Below, in pieces: positions 1 through 5,798 of a stretch of 8,986 nt of DNA. This DNA is from Pseudomonadota bacterium (GTDB lineage Bacteria; Pseudomonadota; Alphaproteobacteria; Acetobacterales; Acetobacteraceae). A model generated the notes under the pieces. It did no database searches. It was not told the origin of the DNA and worked only from the letters and a program-made list of their open reading frames with translations. A program made the position numbers and the translations under genes. The stretch is taken from positions 1 through 8,986 of the forward strand of contig JAJZEG010000155.1 of the NCBI GenBank assembly GCA_021828605.1, written 5' to 3'. How positions within the stretch are numbered: the stretch's first letter is position 1; each line of letters begins with the position of its first letter.

Positions 1-318
1 TTATTGATCGCCGATGCGCTGTGCCGATTTGGCACCAGCGTCCGTCAGGTCTTACTCAGCATGCTCATCACCATACTGAGTTTCGCCCTCGCCTTCTGGA
101 CCAGCGGTGCGGTGACGGTGCGCACCGGCGGCATCACCCAGCCCGCCAATCTCAGCCAGTGTTTCGCTCTGAGCCTAGGCAAAATGCTCGCCTCGGTCCC
201 CGATGGATTCGCGATCCACGGTAATTTCGTCATTCTCGGCCAGTTGGAAACCTTCATCAGTATCGGGCTGATCGGCCTGTTCGGCTTCGTGCTCGGCAAT
301 TATTTTCGCCAAACCTGA
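1..318 (+). CDS. C-terminal fragment of a polytopic membrane protein (5' end outside window)
   Basis: The reading frame is open from the first base and ends at TGA 316-318, so this is the last 105 residues of a longer protein. A TTG at base 4 is possible as a start but has no room for a ribosome binding site in view. Two hydrophobic helices are visible, at about residues 17-37 and 84-101. They are separated by a Ser/Thr/Gln-rich stretch with a short amphipathic segment (CFALSLGKMLASVPDG). Two helices around a re-entrant-like segment recall the end of some ion-channel or pentapeptide-repeat membrane proteins, but no selectivity filter is visible, so no function is assigned. The gene converges on parB with an 18-nt gap. 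Unlike the + strand genes on the right of the window, its coding strand has more C than G (about 97 C to 79 G over bases 1-300). Confidence 0.6.
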   Translation, partial: LLIADALCRFGTSVRQVLLSMLITILSFALAFWTSGAVTVRTGGITQPANLSQCFALSLGKMLASVPDGFAIHGNFVILGQLETFISIGLIGLFGFVLGNYFRQT

Positions 319-320
319 TC

Positions 321-337
321 AGCGCGTGCTGAGCGCT
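321..337. terminator. Weak hairpin between convergent genes
   Basis: AGCGC at 321-325 pairs with GCGCT at 333-337 around a 7-nt loop. It lies between the stop of the left membrane-protein gene and the stop of parB, and overlaps the first base of the parB stop codon. There is no T-tract on either side, so if it terminates at all it is weak, or it acts on both strands only as a pause site. Confidence 0.2.
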
Positions 338-1197
338 TATTGCTGGCCGTTCAACAGCGCGATAATCCCCTCGAGCTGATCAAGCGATTCATACGCGAGC
401 GTGACATTTCCGCGCTGACCATCATACATAATCCGCACCGCCAAACCGAGCCGTTCGGTCAAATCGCGCTCTAATGCCCTTGTCTCGGGGTCTTCGACGC
501 GCGGCGTCCGCACCGGGGACATTTTGATCAAGGGCGCCTCTTGCGCCAATTTCTCCGCCTGCCGGACCGATAATTTCCGCTCAATAATCGCCCGCGCCGC
601 ATCGAGCGGACGGGGATGCCCAATAATCGCCCGCGCATGACCCGAGCTAATCGCCCCATCGCGCACCAAGGCCTGCACCGCTGTCGGTAGGGTCAGTAAT
701 CGCAGCATATTCGCGACATGCGGGCGCGATTTACCCACCGCCTCGGCCAATCCCTCTTGGGTCAAGCCAAATTCATCGGTCAGCCGGCGAAACCCCTCCG
801 CTTCCTCCATCGGATCAAGGTCTTGGCGTTGCAGATTTTCAACCAATCCTGCAGCCATCGCCTCAATATCCGACAAAGCGCGGATTAAAACCGGCACCTC
901 ATGCAAACCTGCCCTCTGCGCCGCCCGCCAGCGCCGTTCACCGGCAATAATTTGATACCGCCCGGCATTCGCCGGATTAGGCCGCACCAACAAAGGCTGC
1001 AACACGCCCTGCAATTTGAGCGAGGCCGCCAACTCATCGAGTGCGGTTTCATCCATCACCCGCCTTGGCTGAAACGGCCCCGGCTCCAAATCCGCCGTCG
1101 CCAAATTTTGCGGGCTAGCCATCGGCTCATCACTCGCCTGATCGCCCATCAGCGCCGCCAATCCCCGCCCGAGCCGTTTTGGTTGTGGCTTCATCAT
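337..1197 (-). CDS. parB: ParB chromosome-partitioning CTPase / parS-binding protein
   Basis: A 286-residue ParB/Spo0J, normal length for the chromosomal family. It binds parS, spreads as a CTP-dependent clamp and is moved by ParA. Visible in order: a basic N-terminal peptide KRLGRGLAALMGD (residues 8-20), typical of the ParA-stimulating tail; the ParB/Srx nucleotide fold with GERRWRA (86-92) and ENLQRQDLDP (120-129), the CTP-contact boxes; a helix-turn-helix DNA-binding region at about 142-170 (GLTQEGLAEAVGKSRPHV); and a C-terminal dimerisation segment at about 235-285. The start ATG overlaps the parA stop (ATGA, 1194-1197), and a strong Shine-Dalgarno GGGGAGGG lies about 6 nt upstream inside the end of parA, which indicates translational coupling. 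It is the last gene of the mnmG-rsmG-parA-parB operon. Its matching binding sites are in rsmG at 2572-2587 and 2612-2627. Confidence 0.97.
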   Translation of the reverse strand: MMKPQPKRLGRGLAALMGDQASDEPMASPQNLATADLEPGPFQPRRVMDETALDELAASLKLQGVLQPLLVRPNPANAGRYQIIAGERRWRAAQRAGLHEVPVLIRALSDIEAMAAGLVENLQRQDLDPMEEAEGFRRLTDEFGLTQEGLAEAVGKSRPHVANMLRLLTLPTAVQALVRDGAISSGHARAIIGHPRPLDAARAIIERKLSVRQAEKLAQEAPLIKMSPVRTPRVEDPETRALERDLTERLGLAVRIMYDGQRGNVTLAYESLDQLEGIIALLNGQQ

Positions 1198-2018
1198 CGC
1201 AATCCCTCCCCGTCCCGGCGTGCGACCCGCTCGCGCCGTAAAAACTCTGCCGCCAACGACACATAAGCCTGCGCCCCCGGCGAGCGCAGATCATACAATA
1301 AAATCGGCTTACCATGGCTCGGCGCCTCGGTGATGCGAATATTGCGTGGGATCGCGGTTTCAAACACCAGCGATTTGAAATGATCGCGCACATCATTCAC
1401 CACCGCGACCGAGAAATTATTGCGCCGGTCGAGCATGGTCAGCACAATTCCCCCCAAAACCAGCCGAGGATTATGGCTGCGCCGCACCAAATCAATGGTC
1501 CGGGTCATTTGGGTAATGCCTTCAAGGGCAAAAAACTCGCATTGCAACGGCACAATCACCAAGGCCGCCGCCACCAGCGCGTTCAAGGTCAGCAGGCTCA
1601 ATCCCGGCGGGCAATCAATGAACACATAGTCAAACAACCCGGCAAAAGCCGGCGCGCCAATCGTTTGCGCAATCAACCGCTCGCGCGCAGGCGTCGCGGC
1701 AAATTCCAAATCCGCGCCAACCAAATCCTCAGTCGCCGGGATCAGAGAAAGCCCAGGGATTTCAGTGGCATGAACCAAATCATCCGGCGTCGCCCCGCCG
1801 GCCAACAAAGCATAAGAGCCAACCCCCCGCGTCGATGCCACCACCCCCAACCCGGTCGAGGCATTGCCCTGCGGGTCCAAATCAATCAGCAAAACCCGCT
1901 GCCCGGCCACCGCAAGCGCCGAGGCGAGGTTAATCGCGGTGGTGGTTTTCCCCACGCCACCTTTCTGGTTGGCGATGGCGACAATGCGGGGAAAATGCGC
2001 AGGCTGCTCATTCGACAC
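1194..2018 (-). CDS. parA: ParA chromosome-partitioning ATPase
   Basis: A Soj/ParA-type Walker ATPase that binds DNA non-specifically in its ATP form and pulls ParB-parS complexes. With the GTG start at 2018 it has 274 residues. It shows the deviant Walker A motif QKGGVGKTT (18-26) with both lysines (K19, K24), the A' motif LLIDLDPQGN (43-52), Walker B FIDCPPGL (133-140) and the family motif VPLQCEFFALEG (156-167). There is no N-terminal helix-turn-helix, as expected for chromosomal ParA. GTG 2018 is chosen because ATGAGG, containing GAGG, lies 6 nt upstream and the protein then begins a few residues before the first strand, as in relatives. An ATG at 2030 and an upstream start at 2081 have no ribosome binding site and only add a non-conserved tail. 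The gene overlaps the rsmG 3' end by 11 nt and parB by 4 nt. Confidence 0.96.
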   Translation of the reverse strand: MSNEQPAHFPRIVAIANQKGGVGKTTTAINLASALAVAGQRVLLIDLDPQGNASTGLGVVASTRGVGSYALLAGGATPDDLVHATEIPGLSLIPATEDLVGADLEFAATPARERLIAQTIGAPAFAGLFDYVFIDCPPGLSLLTLNALVAAALVIVPLQCEFFALEGITQMTRTIDLVRRSHNPRLVLGGIVLTMLDRRNNFSVAVVNDVRDHFKSLVFETAIPRNIRITEAPSHGKPILLYDLRSPGAQAYVSLAAEFLRRERVARRDGEGLR

Positions 2019-2628
2019 GGCGAACCTCATCCAGACGAAAAATAACAGCCTCCGGGTCGGTTCGGCTCCGCACCCGCTCAACCCGCATCTGCCACCCTTG
2101 CAGCGCCTCGGTCAATTCCGCTTCACCGTTGCGGCCTTTCGGAAACAGACAAAACCCATCCGGCTTGAGCAATGGCGCCGCATATTTCAACAACTGACCC
2201 AACGGCGCCAATGCCCGCGCCGTCACCATCGAGGCCTGCGCAAGTGAAATTTTCTCAATGCGCGCAGCACACACCACCACATTCAACCCTAATGCCGCCG
2301 CAACATGCTGCAAAAAAGCGCATTTCCGCTGATCCGATTCCACCAAAACCATGCGCAACTCCGGCCGCGCAATCGCCAAAACCAGCCCCGGAAACCCCGC
2401 CCCCGCACCCAAATCAACCCCATCCGCGACCGTCGCCGCAACCAGCGGCACAAGCTGCACTGAGTCCAAAATATGTCGATGCCAAATATCATCGATATCC
2501 GCGCGCGCGATCAGATTAATCCGCAACGTCCAACGCCGAAGCTCCGCCTCAAACCACCGCAGCCGCTCCAATGTTTCACGTGAAACAATTTGCTCCAGCT
2601 CCGCCAGATTATGTTTCACGTGAAACAA
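2008..2628 (-). CDS. rsmG: RsmG (GidB), 16S rRNA m7G methyltransferase
   Basis: RsmG uses S-adenosylmethionine to make the m7G at position 527 (E. coli numbering) of 16S rRNA. The protein is about 206 residues, normal for the family. It has the SAM-binding loop VDLGAGAGFPGL (71-82), the acidic strand end VLVESDQRK (94-102) and the TARALAPL motif (136-143) near the active site. The start is uncertain. TTG 2628 gives an N-terminus FHVKH, but the Shine-Dalgarno GAGGA (2633-2629) abuts it. GTG 2619 has better spacing (about 10 nt) and gives 203 residues. The start lies 3 nt after the mnmG stop, so the two genes are probably co-transcribed. Both parS sites lie in the first 57 bases: one spans the start region (FHVKH) and the other encodes VSRET (residues 15-19) in a different frame. 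I recall VSRET-like starts in other alphaproteobacterial RsmG proteins. Confidence 0.95.
   Translation of the reverse strand: MFHVKHNLAELEQIVSRETLERLRWFEAELRRWTLRINLIARADIDDIWHRHILDSVQLVPLVAATVADGVDLGAGAGFPGLVLAIARPELRMVLVESDQRKCAFLQHVAAALGLNVVVCAARIEKISLAQASMVTARALAPLGQLLKYAAPLLKPDGFCLFPKGRNGEAELTEALQGWQMRVERVRSRTDPEAVIFRLDEVRRVE
2572..2587. promoter_or_regulatory. parS centromere site 1 (ParB binding)
   Basis: TGTTTCACGTGAAACA is a perfect 16-bp palindrome identical to the consensus chromosomal parS. ParB dimers load here and spread. It lies within rsmG, where the minus-strand codons GTT TCA CGT GAA ACA encode VSRET. It is about 0.55 kb upstream of the parA start, within the same operon, so ParB spreading could also affect expression of its own genes. 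Confidence 0.95.
2612..2627. promoter_or_regulatory. parS centromere site 2 (ParB binding, overlaps rsmG start)
   Basis: A second perfect TGTTTCACGTGAAACA, 40 bp centre to centre from site 1. It overlaps the translation start region of rsmG: both candidate starts (TTG 2628 and GTG 2619) touch it. Read on the minus strand it encodes FHVKH, a different frame from site 1, because the 40-bp spacing is not a multiple of three. It sits 4-5 nt after the mnmG stop. Confidence 0.95.
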
Positions 2629-2631
2629 TCC

Positions 2632-4353
2632 TCAAGCCGCGCGGGGCCGATGCAGCGCCGCAAACACCGCTCCCAACGCCGCCGGGGTCATTCCCTCCAA
2701 CCGTCCGGCATCTCCCAGCGATGTCGGGCGAAACCGTTCCAACCGTCCGCGCAACTCGACCGACAAGCCACCGACCGCCGCATAATCGAATTGCGCTGGA
2801 ATCAGCACCCCATCATCCTTCGCCCGCGCGCGGATTTCCTGCTGCTGGCGCGCCAGGTATCCCGCATAATGACGATCCGCATCGATAATCTCACCAGCGA
2901 TCCGATCAAATCGTGACCCCGTTGCCGGCCCCATCATCGCGCGTTCCAGCGCCGCAAACGCTGTTTGCCGCGCGGTGCCGACGCACCCAAAACCAATCCC
3001 CAACGCCGTCAGCCGAACATCCGCATTATCCGCCCGCAAACTCAGCCGATGCTCCGCGCGTGAGGTAAACATGCGATACGGCTCGGTCACCCCGCGCGTT
3101 ACTAAATCATCAACCAGCACGCCAATATAAGCCTGCGCCCGCGTCAGCCGAACGGCTTCGCTGCCGCCAGCCAGACGAGCGGCGTTGAGGCCTGCGATTA
3201 GTCCTTGCGCGGCGGCTTCTTCGTAGCCGGTGGTGCCGTTGATCTGACCGGCCAGGAATAGTCCAGGGATTTGCTTTAACTCTAAATGATGGCTCAGTGC
3301 GCGCGGATCGATATAGTCATATTCAACGGCATAACCGGGCTGCAAAATCTCGGCGTGCGCAAGACCCGGCATGGTGCGGATGAAAGCTTGTTGAACCGCT
3401 TCCGGCAGGCTGGTGGAAATGCCGTTGGGATAGACAACGTCGCTATCGAGGCCTTCGGGTTCTAAAAACACCAAATGGCGGGATTTATCGGCAAAGCGCA
3501 CGATTTTATCTTCAATCGAAGGGCAATAGCGCGGTCCGACGCCTTCGATCTGGCCGCCATAAACGGCGGATTGGTGCAGATTATCCTGGATTATTGCATG
3601 GGTTTGGGCGTTGGTTTCGCTGATCCGGCAGGCAATTTGCGGATTACTCACCTGGGCGGTGAGCAGGCTGAACGGGATTGGCTCGGCTTCGCCCTGATCG
3701 GTTGGTAATCCGTCCCAATCGATTGACCGACGCGATAGGCGCGCGGGGGTGCCGGTTTTGAGGCGGCCCATCGGTAATCCCAGAGCGCGCAGTCGGCGTG
3801 CGAGGGCTTGCGCTGGTGCGTCGCCCAGGCGTCCGCCGGGGGTTGAGCGGCCACCGAAATGGAGAATGCCGCCGAGGAACGTGCCGGTGGTCAGCACGGC
3901 GGCCTTGCAACCGATGTGTTGGCCGTTGGTGGTTATTACGGCAGCTAGACTGCCATTTTGGAGTTCGATATCGGCGGCTTCGGCTTCGAAGATGGAGAGG
4001 TTAGGTTCGGCAGCCAGGAGGGATTGCACGGCATTGGCATAGAGGGTGCGATCGGCTTGGGCGCGGGGACCACGCACGGCGGGGCCTTTGCTGCGATTGA
4101 GCAATTTGAAATGTATGCAGGCGGCGTCTGCGGCTTTGCCCATAATGCCGTCCAACGCGTCGATCTCGCGGACCAGATGGCCTTTGCCGATTCCGCCAAT
4201 CGCCGGGTTGCAGGACATGGCGCCGATGCGTGAGCGGTCGTGGGTGAGCAGCAGGGTGCGCGCGCCAATCCGCGCGGCGGCGGCGGCGGCCTCGGTGCCG
4301 GCGTGACCGCCGCCGATGACGATGACGTCGTAGGATTGATTACTGTCGGACAT
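2632..4353 (-). CDS. mnmG: MnmG (GidA), tRNA uridine-34 5-carboxymethylaminomethyl modification enzyme
   Basis: MnmG is an FAD/NADH and folate-dependent enzyme. With its partner GTPase MnmE it builds cmnm5 on the wobble uridine of certain tRNAs in the cytoplasm. The protein has 573 residues. It shows the FAD-binding [15 protein letters not shown] (9-23), the family signature [16 protein letters not shown] (46-61) with catalytic Cys48, RYCPSIEDK (275-283) with catalytic Cys277, [22 protein letters not shown] (363-384, second FAD contact) and [10 protein letters not shown] (428-437). The C-terminal helical domain resumes at [12 protein letters not shown] (496-507) and ends with GMTPAALG. It is about 55 residues shorter than E. 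coli MnmG: the segment normally between the post-RAEHRL helix and YLARQQ, which carries an L-RRPE-like motif, is reduced to about 22 residues (467-488). No mnmE lies next to it. No Shine-Dalgarno precedes ATG 4353. Codon third positions change from C/A-rich to G/T-rich near codon 391. Confidence 0.97.
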   Translation of the reverse strand: MSDSNQSYDVIVIGGGHAGTEAAAAAARIGARTLLLTHDRSRIGAMSCNPAIGGIGKGHLVREIDALDGIMGKAADAACIHFKLLNRSKGPAVRGPRAQADRTLYANAVQSLLAAEPNLSIFEAEAADIELQNGSLAAVITTNGQHIGCKAAVLTTGTFLGGILHFGGRSTPGGRLGDAPAQALARRLRALGLPMGRLKTGTPARLSRRSIDWDGLPTDQGEAEPIPFSLLTAQVSNPQIACRISETNAQTHAIIQDNLHQSAVYGGQIEGVGPRYCPSIEDKIVRFADKSRHLVFLEPEGLDSDVVYPNGISTSLPEAVQQAFIRTMPGLAHAEILQPGYAVEYDYIDPRALSHHLELKQIPGLFLAGQINGTTGYEEAAAQGLIAGLNAARLAGGSEAVRLTRAQAYIGVLVDDLVTRGVTEPYRMFTSRAEHRLSLRADNADVRLTALGIGFGCVGTARQTAFAALERAMMGPATGSRFDRIAGEIIDADRHYAGYLARQQQEIRARAKDDGVLIPAQFDYAAVGGLSVELRGRLERFRPTSLGDAGRLEGMTPAALGAVFAALHRPRAA

Positions 4354-4359
4354 GGTGAT

Positions 4360-4368
4360 GGTATAGCA
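4360..4368 (-). promoter_or_regulatory. Possible extended -10 promoter element for the mnmG operon
   Basis: Read on the minus strand, TGCTATACC resembles an extended -10 (TGnTATAnT) ending 6 nt before the mnmG ATG. No convincing -35 lies at the usual distance. If used, transcription would begin at or next to the start codon, giving a leaderless mRNA, which would fit the absence of a ribosome binding site. It lies in the 81-bp divergent gap between mnmG and the RimJ-like gene. Prediction from sequence only. Confidence 0.3.
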
Positions 4369-4434
4369 GAAAGGATGGGGGCTTGCCGATAGGTGGGGCT
4401 TTGGGGAGCGCTATGCTGCTCATCAGCGGGGGTT

Positions 4435-4932
4435 ATGATGCTAGATCTGGCGCGCGTTAGTATTGATGACGCTGCGGAGCTGATTGCGGGGAATCAGGCG
4501 AGTGCCGGGTATCACGCTCCCTGGGTCAATCCGTTTATTGATCGTGCTGGATTTGACGCGTGGTTCGGGCGAATTTTGGTTGGCCCGAATGCTTCGCTGA
4601 TCGCGCGCGAAGAGAAGACCGGTTCCATCATCGGTGTTGTGAATGTTACGGAGATCGTGGCTGGTGTGTTTCAGAGCGGGTATCTCGGCTATTATGGGAT
4701 GATCGGGTTCGCTGGGCGCGGTTTGATGACCGAGGCGGTGAGACTTGCCGTGTTATATGCCTTCAATGAGCTAGGATTGCATCGGCTGGAGGCCAATATT
4801 CAGCCGGGCAATGTTCGGTCAATTGCGTTGGTCCAGCGCCTGAAATTTCAGCGCGAGGGATTTTCGCCGCGTTATTTACGGATTGACGGTGCTTGGCGCG
4901 ATCATGAGCGATGGGCGGTGTTGGCTGATTGA
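4435..4932 (+). CDS. RimJ-like GNAT N-acetyltransferase
   Basis: A 165-residue GNAT acetyltransferase that would transfer acetyl from acetyl-CoA to an amine. RimJ-type enzymes acetylate protein N-termini, such as ribosomal protein S5. The C-terminal half matches the RimJ pattern closely: SGYLGYYGMIG, then the acetyl-CoA pyrophosphate loop AGRGLMTEA, then LHRLEANIQPGNVRS (about residues 123-137), RLKFQREGF, and YLRIDGAWRDH near the end. It is about 30 residues shorter than E. coli RimJ, mainly at the N-terminus. The start is ATG 4435 or ATG 4438, behind a G-rich AGCGGGGG. An in-frame GTG at 4393 would add a low-complexity tail without support. It is divergent from mnmG and ends 7 nt before the next acetyltransferase start, so the two are probably co-transcribed. 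The RimJ subfamily is fairly secure; the actual substrate is not known. Confidence 0.85.
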   Translation: MMLDLARVSIDDAAELIAGNQASAGYHAPWVNPFIDRAGFDAWFGRILVGPNASLIAREEKTGSIIGVVNVTEIVAGVFQSGYLGYYGMIGFAGRGLMTEAVRLAVLYAFNELGLHRLEANIQPGNVRSIALVQRLKFQREGFSPRYLRIDGAWRDHERWAVLAD

Positions 4933-4939
4933 GGATTGG

Positions 4940-5413
4940 ATGATGATTTCAGTTTGTTCCTTTAAGAATCACGATGCTCCGCTTTTGGCGGCTCTGATGC
5001 TGGAAATGACGCAATTTTATGGCGCGCTCGTTGATCCATCGCGGGTCATCGTGGACGAGATCGTTCGCCAGTCTGAAATTATGGATATTCTGGTCGCCTG
5101 GAGCGGCCAAGAAATGGTCGGGTTTGCGACGTTTGGGTCTTTGTTTCCTGTCGCCGGTTTAATCTCTCTGACTTATGTTCAGCAAATTTATGTCGCGAAG
5201 AATGCTCGTCGGATGGGTGTGGCGCAACGGTTGATGAGCGGGGTCGCAGGTGTGGCTGTGGCAAGGGGTAGCACCCGGGTTGAGTGGTCGACGAGCAAGG
5301 ATAATTTGGCGGCCCAGGCATTGTATAGGGGCTTGGGTGCGGTGGGATCAGAAAAAGTGCAGTACGTGCTTGAAGGCGACAAGCTGGCGAGGTTGGCTGC
5401 TTTAACATATTGA
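4940..5413 (+). CDS. GNAT family N-acetyltransferase
   Basis: A compact single-domain GNAT protein of about 157 residues. The acetyl-CoA binding region is visible as VQQIYVAKNARRMGVAQRLM (about residues 79-98), with the R-x-x-G-x-A type loop RRMGVA. It is followed by the conserved late segment WSTSKDNLAAQALYRGLGA, where the Asn and the Tyr of ALYRGLGA are typical of the family. The start is ATG 4940 or 4943. GAGGA at 4931-4935 is 4 or 7 nt away, which favours 4943; longer in-frame starts would run back into the upstream gene. The small substrate cannot be read from the sequence. It is not a recent duplicate of the RimJ-like neighbour: the N-terminal halves share no obvious pattern. The start follows the upstream stop by 7-10 nt, which suggests one transcript. 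Confidence 0.85.
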   Translation: MMISVCSFKNHDAPLLAALMLEMTQFYGALVDPSRVIVDEIVRQSEIMDILVAWSGQEMVGFATFGSLFPVAGLISLTYVQQIYVAKNARRMGVAQRLMSGVAGVAVARGSTRVEWSTSKDNLAAQALYRGLGAVGSEKVQYVLEGDKLARLAALTY

Positions 5414-5497
5414 TAACTAATTGAAAATAAGCGCATTTGCGTTGGTTTTCGGGATGGTGTTCTCGTGAAACGCTTGGCTGCGCATAAAACCGTTGCC

Positions 5498-5510
5498 ATA
5501 TCGACGATAT
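5498..5510. promoter_or_regulatory. Interrupted palindrome, possible operator
   Basis: ATATCG and CGATAT flank a single A, about 70 nt upstream of the small membrane-protein gene. Its position overlaps the best available promoter-like hexamer. A regulator binding here is possible, but nothing identifies one. Confidence 0.25.
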
Positions 5511-5530
5511 TTGGATAGGTTAGTGATTAT

Positions 5531-5540
5531 TGATCGATCA
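5531..5540. promoter_or_regulatory. Perfect 10-bp palindrome TGATCGATCA, possible operator
   Basis: The 10-bp self-complementary sequence lies 38 nt before the start of the small membrane-protein gene. GTGAT and ATCAC outside and inside it add further partial symmetry. Palindromes of this length also occur by chance in AT-rich DNA. Confidence 0.25.
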
Positions 5541-5577
5541 CGTTCGCATTTTGTAGGGCAACCATTTAGGAAAATAG

Positions 5578-5772
5578 ATGAATAATTTGCGCAAATTGAC
5601 CAAGAGTGAAAAAAGCATATTTGGATTATCGGTGTTGATTTCATTGGTTTTAATGATCGTCGATCAGCGGTTATTTATAATGGTTAGTATTCTGGCAGCC
5701 CCGTTAGGGTTTGTTTGGATGGTCGTTTTGGATCGGTCTGGTCGTTTTGATCGGCCTTGGGATGGATTTTAA
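5578..5772 (+). CDS. Small two-helix membrane protein, function unknown
   Basis: A 64-residue protein with a basic N-terminus (MNNLRKLTKSEK), two predicted membrane helices at about residues 13-29 and 32-51 separated by a short DQR turn, and a charged, aromatic C-terminal tail (DRSGRFDRPWDGF). It would form a helical hairpin in the inner membrane. The start is well supported: AGGA at 5568-5571 lies 6 nt before ATG. Its first two-thirds are only 32-38% G+C, much lower than the surrounding genes. The stop is 26 nt before the start of the transglutaminase-like gene, so it is probably the first gene of that operon. I do not recognise a family. It could be an accessory or regulatory subunit for the downstream membrane or exported proteins. 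Confidence 0.7.
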   Translation: MNNLRKLTKSEKSIFGLSVLISLVLMIVDQRLFIMVSILAAPLGFVWMVVLDRSGRFDRPWDGF

Positions 5773-5798
5773 TAATGAGCGTTGAGGGAGATCGCGTT

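Larger units (their letters stand above)
5414..5577. other. AT-rich intergenic region with palindromes
   Basis: A 164-nt gap without a credible gene. Bases 5401-5760 are about 40% G+C by hand count, against roughly 60-70% in sampled neighbouring lines. It contains a weak stem CGC/GCG at about 5430-5443 followed by GGTTTTC, which may end the acetyltransferase transcript. It also contains ATATCGACGATAT (5498-5510), an interrupted palindrome, and the perfect palindrome TGATCGATCA (5531-5540). It should hold the promoter of the following operon, but no convincing -35/-10 pair was found; TTGCCA at 5493 with TAGGTT 17 nt later is the best and is poor. Confidence 0.4.

Noticed and set aside
1314..2045. 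Plus-strand open frame (243 codons) opposite parA
   Set aside because: Composition is biased to Arg, Gln, His and Asn with no domain; it lies on the reverse strand of a clear parA.
3100..3300. A DnaA-box cluster expected at the skew switch
   Set aside because: No TTATNCACA-type box was seen on either strand around the switch, nor in the AT-rich gap, so no origin feature is annotated.
4270..4310. GCC/GGC triplet repeat
   Set aside because: It encodes the Ala-rich helix after the FAD-binding [10 protein letters not shown] of MnmG, a normal protein feature rather than a DNA repeat element.
5457..5472. Third parS-like sequence (GTGTTCTCGTGAAACG) in the AT-rich gap
   Set aside because: Only 11 of 16 bases match the consensus; the right half is 7/8 but the left half is 4/8. 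Too weak to call without binding data.
5417..5644. Minus-strand 75-codon open frame across the AT-rich gap
   Set aside because: It overlaps the start of the well-supported small membrane-protein gene, has no convincing ribosome binding site and no recognisable features.
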